From Tritrichomonas musculus (lineage: Eukaryota > Parabasalia > Tritrichomonadida > Tritrichomonadidae): a stretch of DNA of 64,000 nucleotides. Shown piece after piece: positions 19,183 to 29,543 of the stretch. Under the pieces are notes generated by a model. That model saw nothing but the letters and a program-made list of their open reading frames with translations, searched no databases and was not told the DNA's origin. Numbering within the stretch: position 1 is the first letter of the stretch; every line of letters starts with the position of its first letter. The translations under genes were made by a program, and so were the position numbers. Where the stretch lies: positions 2,976,001-3,040,000 of the forward strand of contig JAPFFF010000002.1 of NCBI GenBank assembly GCA_039105265.1, written 5' to 3'.

Positions 19183-22100
19183 GTTTTCTTTTGTTTTTAA
19201 AATTAGCTATAAAAGACAAAGAACATATAAAGTCATTATAAATGGTCATGAAATTAATTGTCCCAAAAGCAATGCTGAATCAATCAGTCCCAAAATAAAA
19301 AGACATATAATATCAAATAAAGATTTAAATGAAGACAACGACAATAATTCATTTTCCATTACGATTCCTGAATTCGAAAATTCATTTATCTGCTCAGATT
19401 CTGATTATCAGTATTTTGAAGATATTTTTAATACAATACCTGTAAATATTTCATTAATCACGAAAGATTTTTTAAAGATTTTTGCTCGTGAATTTGAAAT
19501 TGAAGAACTATCCAGCATGATTAAGATGTTTGAACAATCTTACGAATTAATTACTGAAGATCATTTCCTCCAATTACAAAAAGAGCTTCACGAGCGAATG
19601 ACAAACATTTCTGAGGACAATTACGAAGAGTTAATCGATCATTTATGTGAAATCAAGGCTGAATACGACGAAATCAACAATGATTTCCTTTACAACATCA
19701 TTTTAACGACTTGTTTAGTTCGATCACAGAAAATTGAGCTTCTTATGAAATTTTTGAGAGAGTTTGAAGAAAAAACTAACGGCGATTCATTCAAATATTT
19801 CAAAGAATTAATTTTAACAGATTTGAAAGACAATCCGAATTCAAATGAAATGCGGTTTATTGTTCGTTATTTATATTCAATTAAAGAAATATCTGAAGAA
19901 AAAATCAAATTGACCTTAACCACCAAGACAGGTAAATTTGATGACATTTTATATGAGAAAGAAAATGAAAAAATATTGAATAATATATCAGTTGAAAACC
20001 CTGACTTTAACATAATGTATAACATATTTGGTCAATATTCAATGATAGACGATAGAAATGTATTCAATAACGATTTTTTGACTGAATATGCGACCAAAGG
20101 AAGTCATCCGAGTTCCATTTATCAGTCGATTATCAATGATGATCTCGACTCCTTTTCTCAGCTGATCAATGAAAATCAAGACACATCGAAATTGAATGAT
20201 TCATTTTATTCAATTATTTATGAGAGAAATACTGACTTATTTGGAATTGAATACAACTATTTAGATTTGTGTGCTTTCTATGGTTCTGAAAAAATTTTCA
20301 ATTTCATCTTAATGAACGATAAAGAAATTCAGCAGACAATTGAAGCACAAACGGTTATTTTTGCCGTTTCAGGAGGAAATTCATCAATCATTCACAAATG
20401 TGTTGAAGCGGTCCAAATGGATCCTTTCATCATTTATAAATGCATTTTGAAATCAATTCAATACAACCGAAATGAAGTTTTTGAATGGCTCGTTGAAACT
20501 TACGGACTCTTCAAAAAAGGAACTGATTTATATCAAACTTTGAGTCGTTTCAAATTCGTTATGAAAGAAGGAAATAACGTACTTGAGTATTCAATTCAAT
20601 TCAATAATTTCGAAACTTTATTTTATCTGTTTTCACTGGGCATTGATTATCAACCTATTTTCTCCATTTCGATGTTATACAACAATTTTTATCTGGCCAA
20701 TTTAGCATTGAAATTACCTTATGATTGTAATGTTTCTTCTAAAAAAGTGCAGGTCAATAATTATTCACCTTTTTCATATAATCCTAAAAATATTTTCTTT
20801 TTTGGAATATTTTAATGAATTTCCAATTTTTATCGCAATCTATAAAAATAAACTTGACTTTGTGAAAATTATTATTGATCAAAAAGGTTTCGATCCTTTC
20901 GAGCTGTATCAAAATGTGACACCTTTAGAATTTGCGGTTTTAAACCATAAAATTGAAATAGTAAAATTTTTATTCACTCAAAAAAGATTTATTAAAAAAT
21001 CAAGTCAAAAAGCTCAACTTTTTGAATACGCCCTCTTAAAAAATTCTTACGAAGTTGCCGACTTTTTGATACAACAACCGTCATGTGCTAAAATTAGCAA
21101 ATTTTCATCGTCGGCACTTCAAATTCCATCCATCATGAAAAAACCGTCTTTTTATTCAAGTCATTTTTTCAATTTCAAATATGAAGATGACAGTGATGAT
21201 GGCGAAATTACTGATGATGATGATGATGCTTACATTTCAAATTGTGTCCACTTTTTCTTACAGAATTCAAATGACACAAAAATTGAGAGCATTAAAAACG
21301 AACTTGTTCAGAAAAATAGTTCGTTATTTGCCTGTTTTGCAGCCTATTGTTTGAATGAAACCGATTTTGTCACTTTTTATGAAAAATTCAAGCTTGACAT
21401 AAATTCTATAGAAAAACCTGGAAAAGTGACACCTTTGATATCAAGTTTGATGAACACAAAATATGACACTTTAAACGTCATTCTGACCAAATATAAAGAC
21501 AAAGTAAACGTCAATTGTAAAACAGCAAAAGGCATCACACCTCTTCACATTATTTGTAACAGGGGCAGAAATGAAGAAATTAAAGAAAGTGAGAAACTTT
21601 TGATGACTTTTAACGGCCTTTTGAAAAATGAAAAAGAGTCAGCAAAAGGTTATACGCCTTTGCATCTGGCTATCTTAAATAAAAATTTTGATGCTATTCG
21701 GTTGCTACTTAATGATAAGGATGTTGATGTTAATGCCCAAGATTCATCTCGAAATACTCCATTGCATTACATTGTTCGATCCGATTCTTGCTATGAAATG
21801 TTGACATTGTTTCATGATTATGCAGGCAAAGAATTGGATATAATGAAAACCAATATAAATGTTTTAAATAATTTTTTTTTTTTTTGAAAAGAAAGAGAAT
21901 TATAAAAGCTCTTTATCAAAAAGTTTTGATATTTTAACTTTTTGAATAGTTTATATATTCTCTTTCTTTTCAATTTTTTTTGAAGCTATTAATATAATTT
22001 AGAAAGAAACACCTCTTCAGATATATATGAGAAATTATCTTCATTATTATTATAATGAGCCAAGTTTTATGGCTACTCTTGAGCTTTTTGTCACTTTTAA

Positions 22101-22197
22101 AAAGAGTGATGATTACAAGCAAAAAATTAAAGAATTGATTCCAAAAAAGATAATTGTTAGAAGTTCTATTTTAAGAGATAAATTAGGTAGAAATTAA
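19181..22197 (+). pseudogene. Ankyrin-repeat protein of the trichomonad DUF3447 type, broken
   Basis: The N-terminal piece (19181-20815, 544 aa) begins with the family's small domain (VIINGHEINCPKSNAESISPKI, FSITIPEFENSF) and continues in helical repeats. At about 20790-20815 the coding sequence moves to another frame and continues as 20721-21887, with clear ankyrin repeats (GITPLHIICNRGRNEE, GYTPLHLAILNKNFDAIRLLL, NTPLHYIV). At about 21872 a T14 run and a 90-bp hairpin insertion end that frame. A third piece (22003-22197) resumes with KETPLQIYM and ends at TAA. Three pieces in three frames point to a pseudogene; homopolymer error at the first junction is possible. No GTATGT/ACTAACACACAG intron signals are seen. 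The ATG at 19181 lies at the edge of the upstream TIR element, so the native start may be lost. Confidence 0.7.
21884..21973. mobile_element. 90-bp hairpin insertion in the ankyrin gene
   Basis: TTGAAAAGAAAGAGAAT (from 21884) is matched by its reverse complement ending at 21973; the arms run about 22 bp with one or two differences. Poly-T flanks both sides (T12-14 left, ATTTTTTTT right), consistent with a T-rich target duplication. The interior is about 45 bp. It sits exactly where the ankyrin reading frame is lost. Confidence 0.6.
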
Positions 22198-22679
22198 GCT
22201 TAAATTTATAATAGAGAATAAAATAAATATTATCAAAATCATCTTATTTTTTTCTTGAAATTAAAAAAATCGGCAAATAAATAATACATTAACAACCAAC
22301 GATTTTTCATTGAATAATAATAAATTGAATAAATAATTACAAAAACAATCATTTTTTTTTATACGTTAAAATTAAGATAAGCATTCAATAAAATAAAAAA
22401 GAACTCTGAATTTTTTGGAACGTTTATTTAAAATGGATATAAAAAAAATTGCTTTTTATGCTATTTTAAAAAATTATAATTAAATATTTTTCTATAATTA
22501 ATTTTTATATTAATGCTAAAACATAAATATATTATTTTTCAAAGAAATATTGTAATTTTAAAGGAGATAATAAATAAATAAAAATAAGCATTGAAAATAT
22601 TGAGAATTTATACGTTAAAAAAAGTTGTATACTTATCAGTCAATTCATTGAAAAAGTGGACCAGGCGTTTTCATTTTTG
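22198..22679. other. Intergenic A+T-rich DNA
   Basis: No gene or clear repeat is seen. TACGTTAAAA occurs at both 22361 and 22611, the second copy about 70 bp before the next ATG. Confidence 0.45.
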
Positions 22680-22988
22680 ATGTCTTCCCATCATTCATCA
22701 GCATCATCCACTCACAATTCATCATATGGCACACCATCACCATCACCAAAACGTTCGTCATCATCTCGCTCACTTCCATCTGATTTGCCAGTTAAAATTG
22801 CTATTACTGTAGCAATTTCAATTGTTATAGTTTCAATATTAATTTATATAGCAGGCGTTCCATCAATCGAGCTACATACCAAAACAATGACAACAGAACA
22901 ATTTTTGTCATTACCAAACAAATTTTTAATTTACTTACTCACCATTTTAGGATCAGCAGCTGGTGCATATTATTATTTCAGAAATTAA
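22680..22988 (+). CDS. Small two-helix membrane protein, unrecognised
   Basis: 102 residues from the ATG at 22680. An in-frame GTG 24 bp upstream gives a longer frame but is not a likely eukaryotic start. The first 35 residues are Ser/His/Pro-rich (SSHHSSASSTHNSSYG), then a membrane helix at about 38-59 (IAITVAISIVIVSILIYIAGV), a short loop with ELHTKTMTTEQFLSLPN, and a second helix at about 81-98 ending FRN. Size and layout recall small ER-membrane subunits, but I find no diagnostic motif and do not assign one. The stop overlaps TAAA. Confidence 0.55.
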   Translation: MSSHHSSASSTHNSSYGTPSPSPKRSSSSRSLPSDLPVKIAITVAISIVIVSILIYIAGVPSIELHTKTMTTEQFLSLPNKFLIYLLTILGSAAGAYYYFRN

Positions 22989-23378
22989 AATCATTATTAT
23001 TGCTTCTTTTAATTTCTGCTTAAATGTGGGAATATTTATTATTAAACCAATATTTAAAATAAATTATTTTTTTTATATCAAAGTAATAAATATATTGAAT
23101 AAAATTCTACCAAAAAATAGCTTTTAAAGCAAAATGTTTTTTTGTAATCATAAAATATCGAAAGAATCTAAAATCGTTTGAATTGATTAAGAACAATATT
23201 GATCATAGTTTTGCACTTACAAAATAATTTTTAGAAAGAATAGATAATAAAAAATAAATCTCAAAAAAAAAAAAAAAGAAAATATAAATAAATAGCAAAC
23301 CATTATTTATCCAGGCTTTCTTTGAAAAAACAAATTAAATAAAGAAAGAATAATAAGAAATTAATTAATTATTCTATT
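22989..23378. other. Intergenic region between convergent genes
   Basis: A+T-rich spacer between the small membrane protein (plus) and the SAPS gene (minus). It contains an A14 run near 23264. No gene is seen. Confidence 0.5.
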
Positions 23379-24818
23379 TCATGGCTGTCTCGCAAGAAGA
23401 GCAAGTCTATCATCAAAGTCCGCATCAATTTCATCTTGTGTGATAAACTTAATGTTCTTTCTTTCGCTCATTAAATAAAACTTACTTGGTGGCTTAAATT
23501 CAATATCACTTGAATACATATCAGAATCATCGTTGTCTCTTGGTAATGGCCCACCATATTGTTTAATCATTATTTTCTTCATTTTCAAATATGTATTTAT
23601 TAAGAAATCGTTCCATCCTGGGCATTCGTTTGGATAATGAACTTTTGATTCAAGGATACGAGATGTAATAGAATATAAATGACCCCAGTATGCTGCAAGA
23701 GTCAAATCTTTCTTTTGAAACTGACTTACAATCTGATGACGAACATCAAATTTGGAAAGAAAATCTTCATCACGATCTGCAACTGCATTAAAAAGTTTTA
23801 AAAACAAGCAGTGAAGTGAAGAAGTAGTTGGTTGGCCAAACATCTTTGGAAAAAGTGATTTCAGTAAAGAATAAACTTTTGATGGTATTTTTTCACAGGT
23901 CGCAATTGCACTAACAAGTAATTCATTGCAAACTGTTTTTCCTGCACAATATGGCTTGTTAGATCCAATAAAATCGCACATATCAGGTATTTTGGACATT
24001 ATAAACGTTGATATACGATAAGCGTCTGTTTCGTCGTCATCTTCATCATCTAACTCTTCATCACAAAGTCCATAAATTTCAAGTAATAATTTGAACGATT
24101 GTGATGAAACTTGTTGATTTTCGCTTAATGCAAGTTCAAATATCTTGTTTAAATGTTCTTCATCTACCAAATATGTAACTAAAGGTGATCCTGGAATTCC
24201 TGAACTGATAATATTAGTTAACAATGTTAATATTCGGCCATTTAAGAAAGTGTTTTCTCCTAATGATTCAAAGATCATCTTGCTTGCGTTAATTGATTCA
24301 AGATATTCAAGTGTGACTTTATGTCCATGATCAGTTATTTCGCAAAGTAACGAATACACTGAAAAATCGTTTATATGTGTTAATAATCGTGGTAGTAAAT
24401 TGAATTTGTCTGGATACATTTTTAACACAAATCCGTTTGAAACTTTAACCAAAAATTCTAGAATTCTTGAAAATGAAATTAGACTCTTGCTATTTGCATT
24501 ATTTTCTTTTGTCAAACAATTACTGAGTCGCATGAGAAATAAGGGATTATTAGAAAACTGTGCTGTAAAAGATGGGCTTTGATTTGTCATAAAATACATG
24601 CACATTGATGAAACAAGTTCTGATTCTTTTTTATCCCCAAGAACGATATCAATAATTTCCTGAATGTTTGGTACTAAATAATCTATCAAATTTTTAAGCT
24701 GGCGTTTGAAAGCAGCTCTTACATTTGGGCACTTGGCAAGCTGTTCTAATGAGCAATCAGGGCTTGCGACCAATTCGATAATATTCTGAAAAGTATCTCT
24801 TCTAAATCTCCAAGTCAT
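23379..24818 (-). CDS. SAPS-family protein (PP6/Sit4 phosphatase-associated subunit)
   Basis: 479 residues. The start MTWRFRRDTFQNIIELVASPDCSLEQLAKCPNVRAAFKRQLKNLIDYLV matches the SAPS opening: aromatic MxWRF, then a helix, an acidic/leucine-rich stretch, and 'KxxNxKLIDFL'. The rest is armadillo-like helical repeats, an acidic loop (DEELDDEDDDETD, about residue 255), and a C-terminal KPPSKFYLMSERKN segment. The family binds the PP6/Sit4 catalytic subunit and sets its targets in cell-cycle and TOR-linked signalling. Metazoan and yeast members are longer (over 800 aa), so this is a compact form. On the coding strand an A-tract of about 21 bases runs right up to the ATG. Confidence is moderate because it rests on the N-terminal motif and fold pattern. 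Confidence 0.65.
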   Translation of the reverse strand: MTWRFRRDTFQNIIELVASPDCSLEQLAKCPNVRAAFKRQLKNLIDYLVPNIQEIIDIVLGDKKESELVSSMCMYFMTNQSPSFTAQFSNNPLFLMRLSNCLTKENNANSKSLISFSRILEFLVKVSNGFVLKMYPDKFNLLPRLLTHINDFSVYSLLCEITDHGHKVTLEYLESINASKMIFESLGENTFLNGRILTLLTNIISSGIPGSPLVTYLVDEEHLNKIFELALSENQQVSSQSFKLLLEIYGLCDEELDDEDDDETDAYRISTFIMSKIPDMCDFIGSNKPYCAGKTVCNELLVSAIATCEKIPSKVYSLLKSLFPKMFGQPTTSSLHCLFLKLFNAVADRDEDFLSKFDVRHQIVSQFQKKDLTLAAYWGHLYSITSRILESKVHYPNECPGWNDFLINTYLKMKKIMIKQYGGPLPRDNDDSDMYSSDIEFKPPSKFYLMSERKNIKFITQDEIDADFDDRLALLARQP

Positions 24819-25459
24819 TTTTTTTTTTTTTTTTTTTTTATTTGAATGATGAACATTTTAAAAAGTTTGATAATCATAGAAAAAACTAACGTATGGAAAT
24901 CTTTTAACGTATTTTCTGTAACTATTCCCAATTTACTATTTCAAAAACAAATATAAATCATAACACATTTATTTGTGAAGAACTTTAAATGCTATCTCTT
25001 TCAAAAAAATTACGTTTTTATTTGAAACCTATTCAAAAAGTTTTGAATCGAAAAATAGATATAATGTTCATAAAACTTTATAAGACTCATGAAAAAAAAT
25101 GAAAAATTATTCTTTACAAACACAATTCAATAAATCAAAGAGAATTGTACTAGTTTATAATTCCAATATATATTGGTGATCAAGATTTAATCTTGAAGAT
25201 TAATCTTAGTTGATTGCTTTTTTTTCATTAATTGCAAAATTTTACTTTATACTACCATTGCATACATTCTCTTAAAATATTGAACATACGATTTTGCGAT
25301 ATTTTAAAATTTTTGATCAAATATTTAAAATTGCTTGCAAAGTTAAAATGGCATTGATTGACAAATCACTGAAAAATAAATTGAAGAATATATGCTTTAT
25401 TTTTTTTTTTTTAAAAAAAAGTAAAAAAAAAAAAGGATAAATACAAATAATCGATTTAG
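24819..25459. other. Intergenic spacer
   Basis: A+T-rich spacer between two minus-strand genes. Homopolymer runs lie at 24819-24839 (T) and about 25399-25434 (T, then A). No gene is seen. Confidence 0.5.
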
Positions 25460-28072
25460 CTAAATGAATCTATGAAGTAAATCTAACTGTTCATAAAGAG
25501 TTTTAACTGATGGAAACTTATCTTTGTTTTCTTTTATTTCATTGATTGCCATGGAAAGCAAGTTTGAAAAGAAGTCAACAACACTAATTTTTTTGGTATT
25601 ATTTTCTTGAATAAAGGTTTTGTAAAGAATCATTTTATCATTACTGACAGCATAATTAAAAATAAATTTTGCAAGTTCAATTTTAGGATCAGAAGTTTTT
25701 AAGAAAGGAGCAAGTAATGCATGAGGCTCACCATCTTTTAAGGAATTTTCTGGGCTAACATAAAATTCTTGAAGCATACACAAAATTAATGGAATTGTAA
25801 CGAATAAGTCTCCAAATGATATTTGATTATCATTTGACTTGAATTGATTATACAAATAATAGCAAACTGATTCTATATAACTAAACACTCCAAAATTAGA
25901 AAGATTATCATCAAAATACTTTTTTAAACCATCATTATTAAAATCTATAATTTTTTCAGGATTTGAATATTGGATTTTTTGGAGATTATTTGAAAAGTGG
26001 GAAAGAAGTAAGGGATATTCGATCTTTTTCATTAAAACAATCATTGTTCGAAAACGTTCTCGGGCAATATCTCTATTACAGTTGAAACCTTTGCAAGATT
26101 TAATTAATGTATCTTTTGCATCTCTATTTTTTATTATTGCGTTTGCTTCAATCGATTCACAACATTTAGTTTTCAAAGAATCCAAAAAGCTGGTAAAATA
26201 GTTAAGTAAATCAGAATAGCCTTTTTCTTCAATATAAAATTGTTGGAATTTATAAATTAATTCTGGTTCAACAATTTTTTTATACTCTTTAAAAATATCA
26301 TCATAGATTTCCATGAAAAAGCTAAAGTCAGAAGAACTTTCATACTCATAAAATAAGTTTGAAAATTGTTTGAACAATTTTATCAAGTTGGTTGTATAAA
26401 TAGAATAGAAAAAATCAGAAAAAGATTGATTATTGTGCTTCATTAAATTGACAAAACGTAAGATATAAATTTGAATGAATGTTTCTTGAACATTTTTGAT
26501 TTTTTTTAATGGAATGACAATTGTCATATGTCTAGATATTTGATCTCTGTATTCCAAGAGCATTTCACGTTCATGATATGTATTAATTAGGCCATAATAA
26601 GCTAGTTCTTTATCAAATGGCTGATCATTAAATATGGGAGAGAGAGGATTCTCATTTATTGATTTGCATTTACTAACATGATTATTCCATTTATTTTCAA
26701 GATCACTATTTTTAATTTTATATGGTTTTTTGAATAATTTTTCATGTTGGCTTTGGAAAACAAAATAACCAAAATCGAATGCTTTGCTCAAAATGAAATC
26801 TATAAGTTCATCAGCATTATTTTCAAGTGATATGAGTTTTTTAACGTCTTCTTGATATATTTCTTGATTACAAATACGAGAAAGAAGAATAATATCAAAA
26901 TTTGAGATAAGCATTGATTCATTTTCGGTGATTAGCAAGCATGATAATTTTATATCATTTTGTTCAGTTAATTTTAACGCTGTTTTAAAGAAATTTGCCA
27001 GAAAAGTTTCAAGGTTCTCTAATGAGTTTTCATCTTTTTTGTATTTTGCTTCTATATCGTTATATAGTTGACATATTAGTTTTCCATTTCTGTTTAACAT
27101 TACATTTGATGAAAACAATGGCGAGTATGGCCAAATATATTTTAAATTATATAAAATTATGTTAGTTAAAATTAGTTCTTCAGCTTTATGCTGATCCTTT
27201 TCATAAAGAATTTGAATAACTTTGATTTGTTCGGAATTTAATTTGTACAATGCTTGAGTTAAAGCAGATTCAATAACTTTTTCGTAATAATCAAATTTAT
27301 ATTCTTTTTCGCACCATTCATAAGATTTTTCGTTAAAAAAATTTATTTTTGTGTAAAATACATTCAAAAAAGTATTTTGGAAAAGATAGTTATTTTCAAT
27401 AAGAGATAAAGCACCATTTGCAAAAATTTCGATATTATCTTGAAATTTTTGTAAAAAACTTAAAGCCATTACACAATGTTCTTTGGAGATAAATGAACCA
27501 AAAAGGTTTGGAAAAGCAACGGTCCAAAAGTAGAAACTTAAAATAGAATTTGGATTTTTATCAAAGTAATCTAGAAAATAAATATTAAGTTTACCAACTT
27601 TAAAATCCAATAAGAATTGTTTCTTAACAAGTTCATCAATTTTGCAAATAGATGGAATTAAAAATTGAGAAATAGATTTTTCATAGTATAATTGAAAGCG
27701 TAGTAATTCTATTAATATGCAGTTTTCATTATAATCATGATTTAAGTTTAAAAAAAAATCGGTTGTGCTCTTTTCTAAAGATTCCTGAGTAATGAAAATA
27801 TTCATCCAGTTTTTGCTCATTTTGTTTTTATATTGTAAAAATGTTTTTTCATCATAATTATTTGGAGGCTCTTGAAACTCAGTCATCCAATTATTTGATG
27901 ACAAAATTTTTGTCAAATTTTCTGGATGTATTAATATATCAAAATATAATAATTTAAATTGAAATAAAATATCAAGAGTATTGATTTCATTTTCAAAGCT
28001 TATATAAAATGTTATATAAAAAACATAAAAGTTCAGATTTATAATAATTTCCTCAATAGTTTTAAGATCCAC
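25460..28072 (-). CDS. Large alpha-helical protein, unrecognised
   Basis: The open frame spans 870 codons. Its 5' end has no ATG: the frame opens after a TAG at 28099-28097, the first possible start is GTG at 28072, and the first ATG is at 27886 (giving 808 aa). The 62 residues before that ATG (TIEEIIINLNFYVFYITFYISF...) look as protein-like as the rest, so either translation starts elsewhere, an upstream exon is missing, or there is a local sequence error. The protein is helical throughout with no signal peptide, membrane span or catalytic motif that I recognise; it has a Cys-containing stretch (SCKGFNCNRDIARERFRTM) near residue 660. It is divergently arranged with the next gene. Confidence 0.6.
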   Translation of the reverse strand: MDLKTIEEIIINLNFYVFYITFYISFENEINTLDILFQFKLLYFDILIHPENLTKILSSNNWMTEFQEPPNNYDEKTFLQYKNKMSKNWMNIFITQESLEKSTTDFFLNLNHDYNENCILIELLRFQLYYEKSISQFLIPSICKIDELVKKQFLLDFKVGKLNIYFLDYFDKNPNSILSFYFWTVAFPNLFGSFISKEHCVMALSFLQKFQDNIEIFANGALSLIENNYLFQNTFLNVFYTKINFFNEKSYEWCEKEYKFDYYEKVIESALTQALYKLNSEQIKVIQILYEKDQHKAEELILTNIILYNLKYIWPYSPLFSSNVMLNRNGKLICQLYNDIEAKYKKDENSLENLETFLANFFKTALKLTEQNDIKLSCLLITENESMLISNFDIILLSRICNQEIYQEDVKKLISLENNADELIDFILSKAFDFGYFVFQSQHEKLFKKPYKIKNSDLENKWNNHVSKCKSINENPLSPIFNDQPFDKELAYYGLINTYHEREMLLEYRDQISRHMTIVIPLKKIKNVQETFIQIYILRFVNLMKHNNQSFSDFFYSIYTTNLIKLFKQFSNLFYEYESSSDFSFFMEIYDDIFKEYKKIVEPELIYKFQQFYIEEKGYSDLLNYFTSFLDSLKTKCCESIEANAIIKNRDAKDTLIKSCKGFNCNRDIARERFRTMIVLMKKIEYPLLLSHFSNNLQKIQYSNPEKIIDFNNDGLKKYFDDNLSNFGVFSYIESVCYYLYNQFKSNDNQISFGDLFVTIPLILCMLQEFYVSPENSLKDGEPHALLAPFLKTSDPKIELAKFIFNYAVSNDKMILYKTFIQENNTKKISVVDFFSNLLSMAINEIKENKDKFPSVKTLYEQLDLLHRFI

Positions 28073-28107
28073 TTTTTGAAAAAAGAAAAATTCAATCTAT
28101 TAAATTA

Positions 28108-29211
28108 ATGAGAAGAAGAAATGCAAATAAGCAAACATCAACACAAATCATCAATATTGACGAAAAAGAAGAGCATGTAGATATTGATCTTTCTGACTTT
28201 CAAAAGAAACTTCCTAATTATTCAAAAATTCAAACATCTCGTCAATCAGTTCTTCCAAATTTATCAAGTTTGCTTCAATCTAGTTCAATATCTGGTTCAA
28301 ATCCGGTGGATGAAATTAATGATGCCAATACTAACAACTCTTATTCATATTCATATTCTTATTCTAGTTCTTCAGATGATGGAAACAACGAAAATATAGA
28401 TGACAGAGATATTCCTAAAGAAAGTTTAGAAACTCAAGAAATGAATTCGGTTTTCCAACAATTATTTGACAAATTTGGCACCTATGACGATCAAGATTCA
28501 AGTCAAATAGAAAAAAAAATTCAAGAAGCAAAAGAGGAAAGAGCAAAAATTCAACAAGAAATAGAAAAAATAGATTCAACAATCGGATCTAATGCATCAA
28601 ATTCAATATGGGCACAAAAACAATTTTTTACTGAATTAATTAATTTTATTGATACGGCATCATCTACAGGTTTCAAAGATTTCAATGAAGTCAAGCCAGA
28701 ATATCTCTCTATTGACTATTCTATTGAAAAAATTAAAAACTTTCAAAGACTTGATTCAGAGTTATATAAATCTAGTGGATTTCCAGAAGCTGTGCAAGAA
28801 ATATTTGAATTTTATGCTATAATCGAGACGAATGATTTTTCATTTATTGAAAACAAGCCGCTGATTGATCTTCAATGGATAAGAACAGGATGGAAATGGA
28901 CAGATGAGTTTGGAAATCCAGATCTTGTTCCAAAAGTTTTTGAAACCACATGTCTTCCTATTCTTCTAAATAAATTAAGGAAAGAAGATATTCAAACCGA
29001 AGAAAATTTTCATTTGGCATTCTTACATTGCGTTGAAATATGCGATTATTGTAATAATACATCAGTGGCTGAATCACAGCTTTTTAGCGTATTAAAAAAG
29101 AGGTTAGAATCTGCATTTGGAACAGGCAAATTAAAATATGAAGTTTATAACAAGTTAATGATTGACTTTGGCTTTAAAAATGTTAAGTCATGGGAAAATG
29201 GTCCATTTTAA
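28108..29211 (+). CDS. Hypothetical protein, possibly PAXBP1/GCFC (NTR2)-like
   Basis: 367 residues. The basic start MRRRNANK is followed by an acidic/serine tract with SYSYSYSYSSSSDD (about 75-90), a predicted coiled coil (IEKKIQEAKEERAKIQQEIEKIDS, about 130-155), and a helical C-terminal half containing WAQKQFFTELINFID and VPKVFETTCLPILLNKL. The order 'basic N-terminus, coiled coil, FxxLxxFID, helical domain' recalls the spliceosome-disassembly factor PAXBP1/GCFC2, but the resemblance is weak and unproven. Only about 35 bp separate this ATG from the open frame of the divergent neighbour. The stop overlaps TAAA. Confidence 0.5.
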   Translation: MRRRNANKQTSTQIINIDEKEEHVDIDLSDFQKKLPNYSKIQTSRQSVLPNLSSLLQSSSISGSNPVDEINDANTNNSYSYSYSYSSSSDDGNNENIDDRDIPKESLETQEMNSVFQQLFDKFGTYDDQDSSQIEKKIQEAKEERAKIQQEIEKIDSTIGSNASNSIWAQKQFFTELINFIDTASSTGFKDFNEVKPEYLSIDYSIEKIKNFQRLDSELYKSSGFPEAVQEIFEFYAIIETNDFSFIENKPLIDLQWIRTGWKWTDEFGNPDLVPKVFETTCLPILLNKLRKEDIQTEENFHLAFLHCVEICDYCNNTSVAESQLFSVLKKRLESAFGTGKLKYEVYNKLMIDFGFKNVKSWENGPF

Positions 29212-29429
29212 ATTTTTAATTGGTGTTTTGTATAAAAATGTTTTTTTTTTTTTTTCTAATATTTGAATCTTAGAAACGAAAAATAAACGAATTAAATAAT
29301 GATTGAAGAAAGTATAAGCATAGAATTTTTGGAATGACAGGTTGAAAAATAGACAACACATTTTTTTAATGAAGAATAAATTAATCGTTTTATTTTTAAA
29401 TATTATTAAAATTTTCAATAGATGCAAGA

Positions 29430-29501
29430 GGGTGTTTAGCTCAGTGGTAGAGCGCTACATTTGCATTGTAGAGGCCAGGAGTTCGATCCTCCTAACATCC
29501 A
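29430..29501 (+). tRNA. tRNA-Ala (anticodon TGC)
   Basis: A complete 72-nt cloverleaf. The acceptor stem GGGTGTT/AACATCC contains the G3-U70 wobble pair, the identity element for alanyl-tRNA synthetase. The D stem is GCTC/GAGC; the anticodon stem CTACA/TGTAG has loop TTTGCAT with TGC at 29462-29464; the T stem AGGAG/CTCCT has loop TTCGATC. The discriminator is A. Internal Pol III boxes are present (A box around TAGCTCAGTGG, B box around AGTTCGATCC). No CCA is encoded and no intron is present. It is followed by T8. It is the target of the LINE immediately downstream and has kept its full length. Confidence 0.97.
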
Positions 29502-29518
29502 TATTTTTTTTATTTTTA
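29486..29518. repeat. 5' copy of the LINE target-site duplication
   Basis: 33 bp beginning ATCCTCCTAACATCCATA and ending ATTTTTA. It matches 40133-40165 at 32 of 33 positions (29510 T against 40157 A). It covers the end of the T-loop, the 3' T stem and acceptor strand of the tRNA, and the terminator. Confidence 0.92.
29504..29511 (+). terminator. Pol III terminator of tRNA-Ala
   Basis: T8 begins 3 nt after the tRNA discriminator base. It lies inside the 5' copy of the LINE target-site duplication, so the tRNA keeps its own terminator after insertion. Confidence 0.85.
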
Positions 29519-29543
29519 GTCCTTACCTTTTTAGCCAACGATA

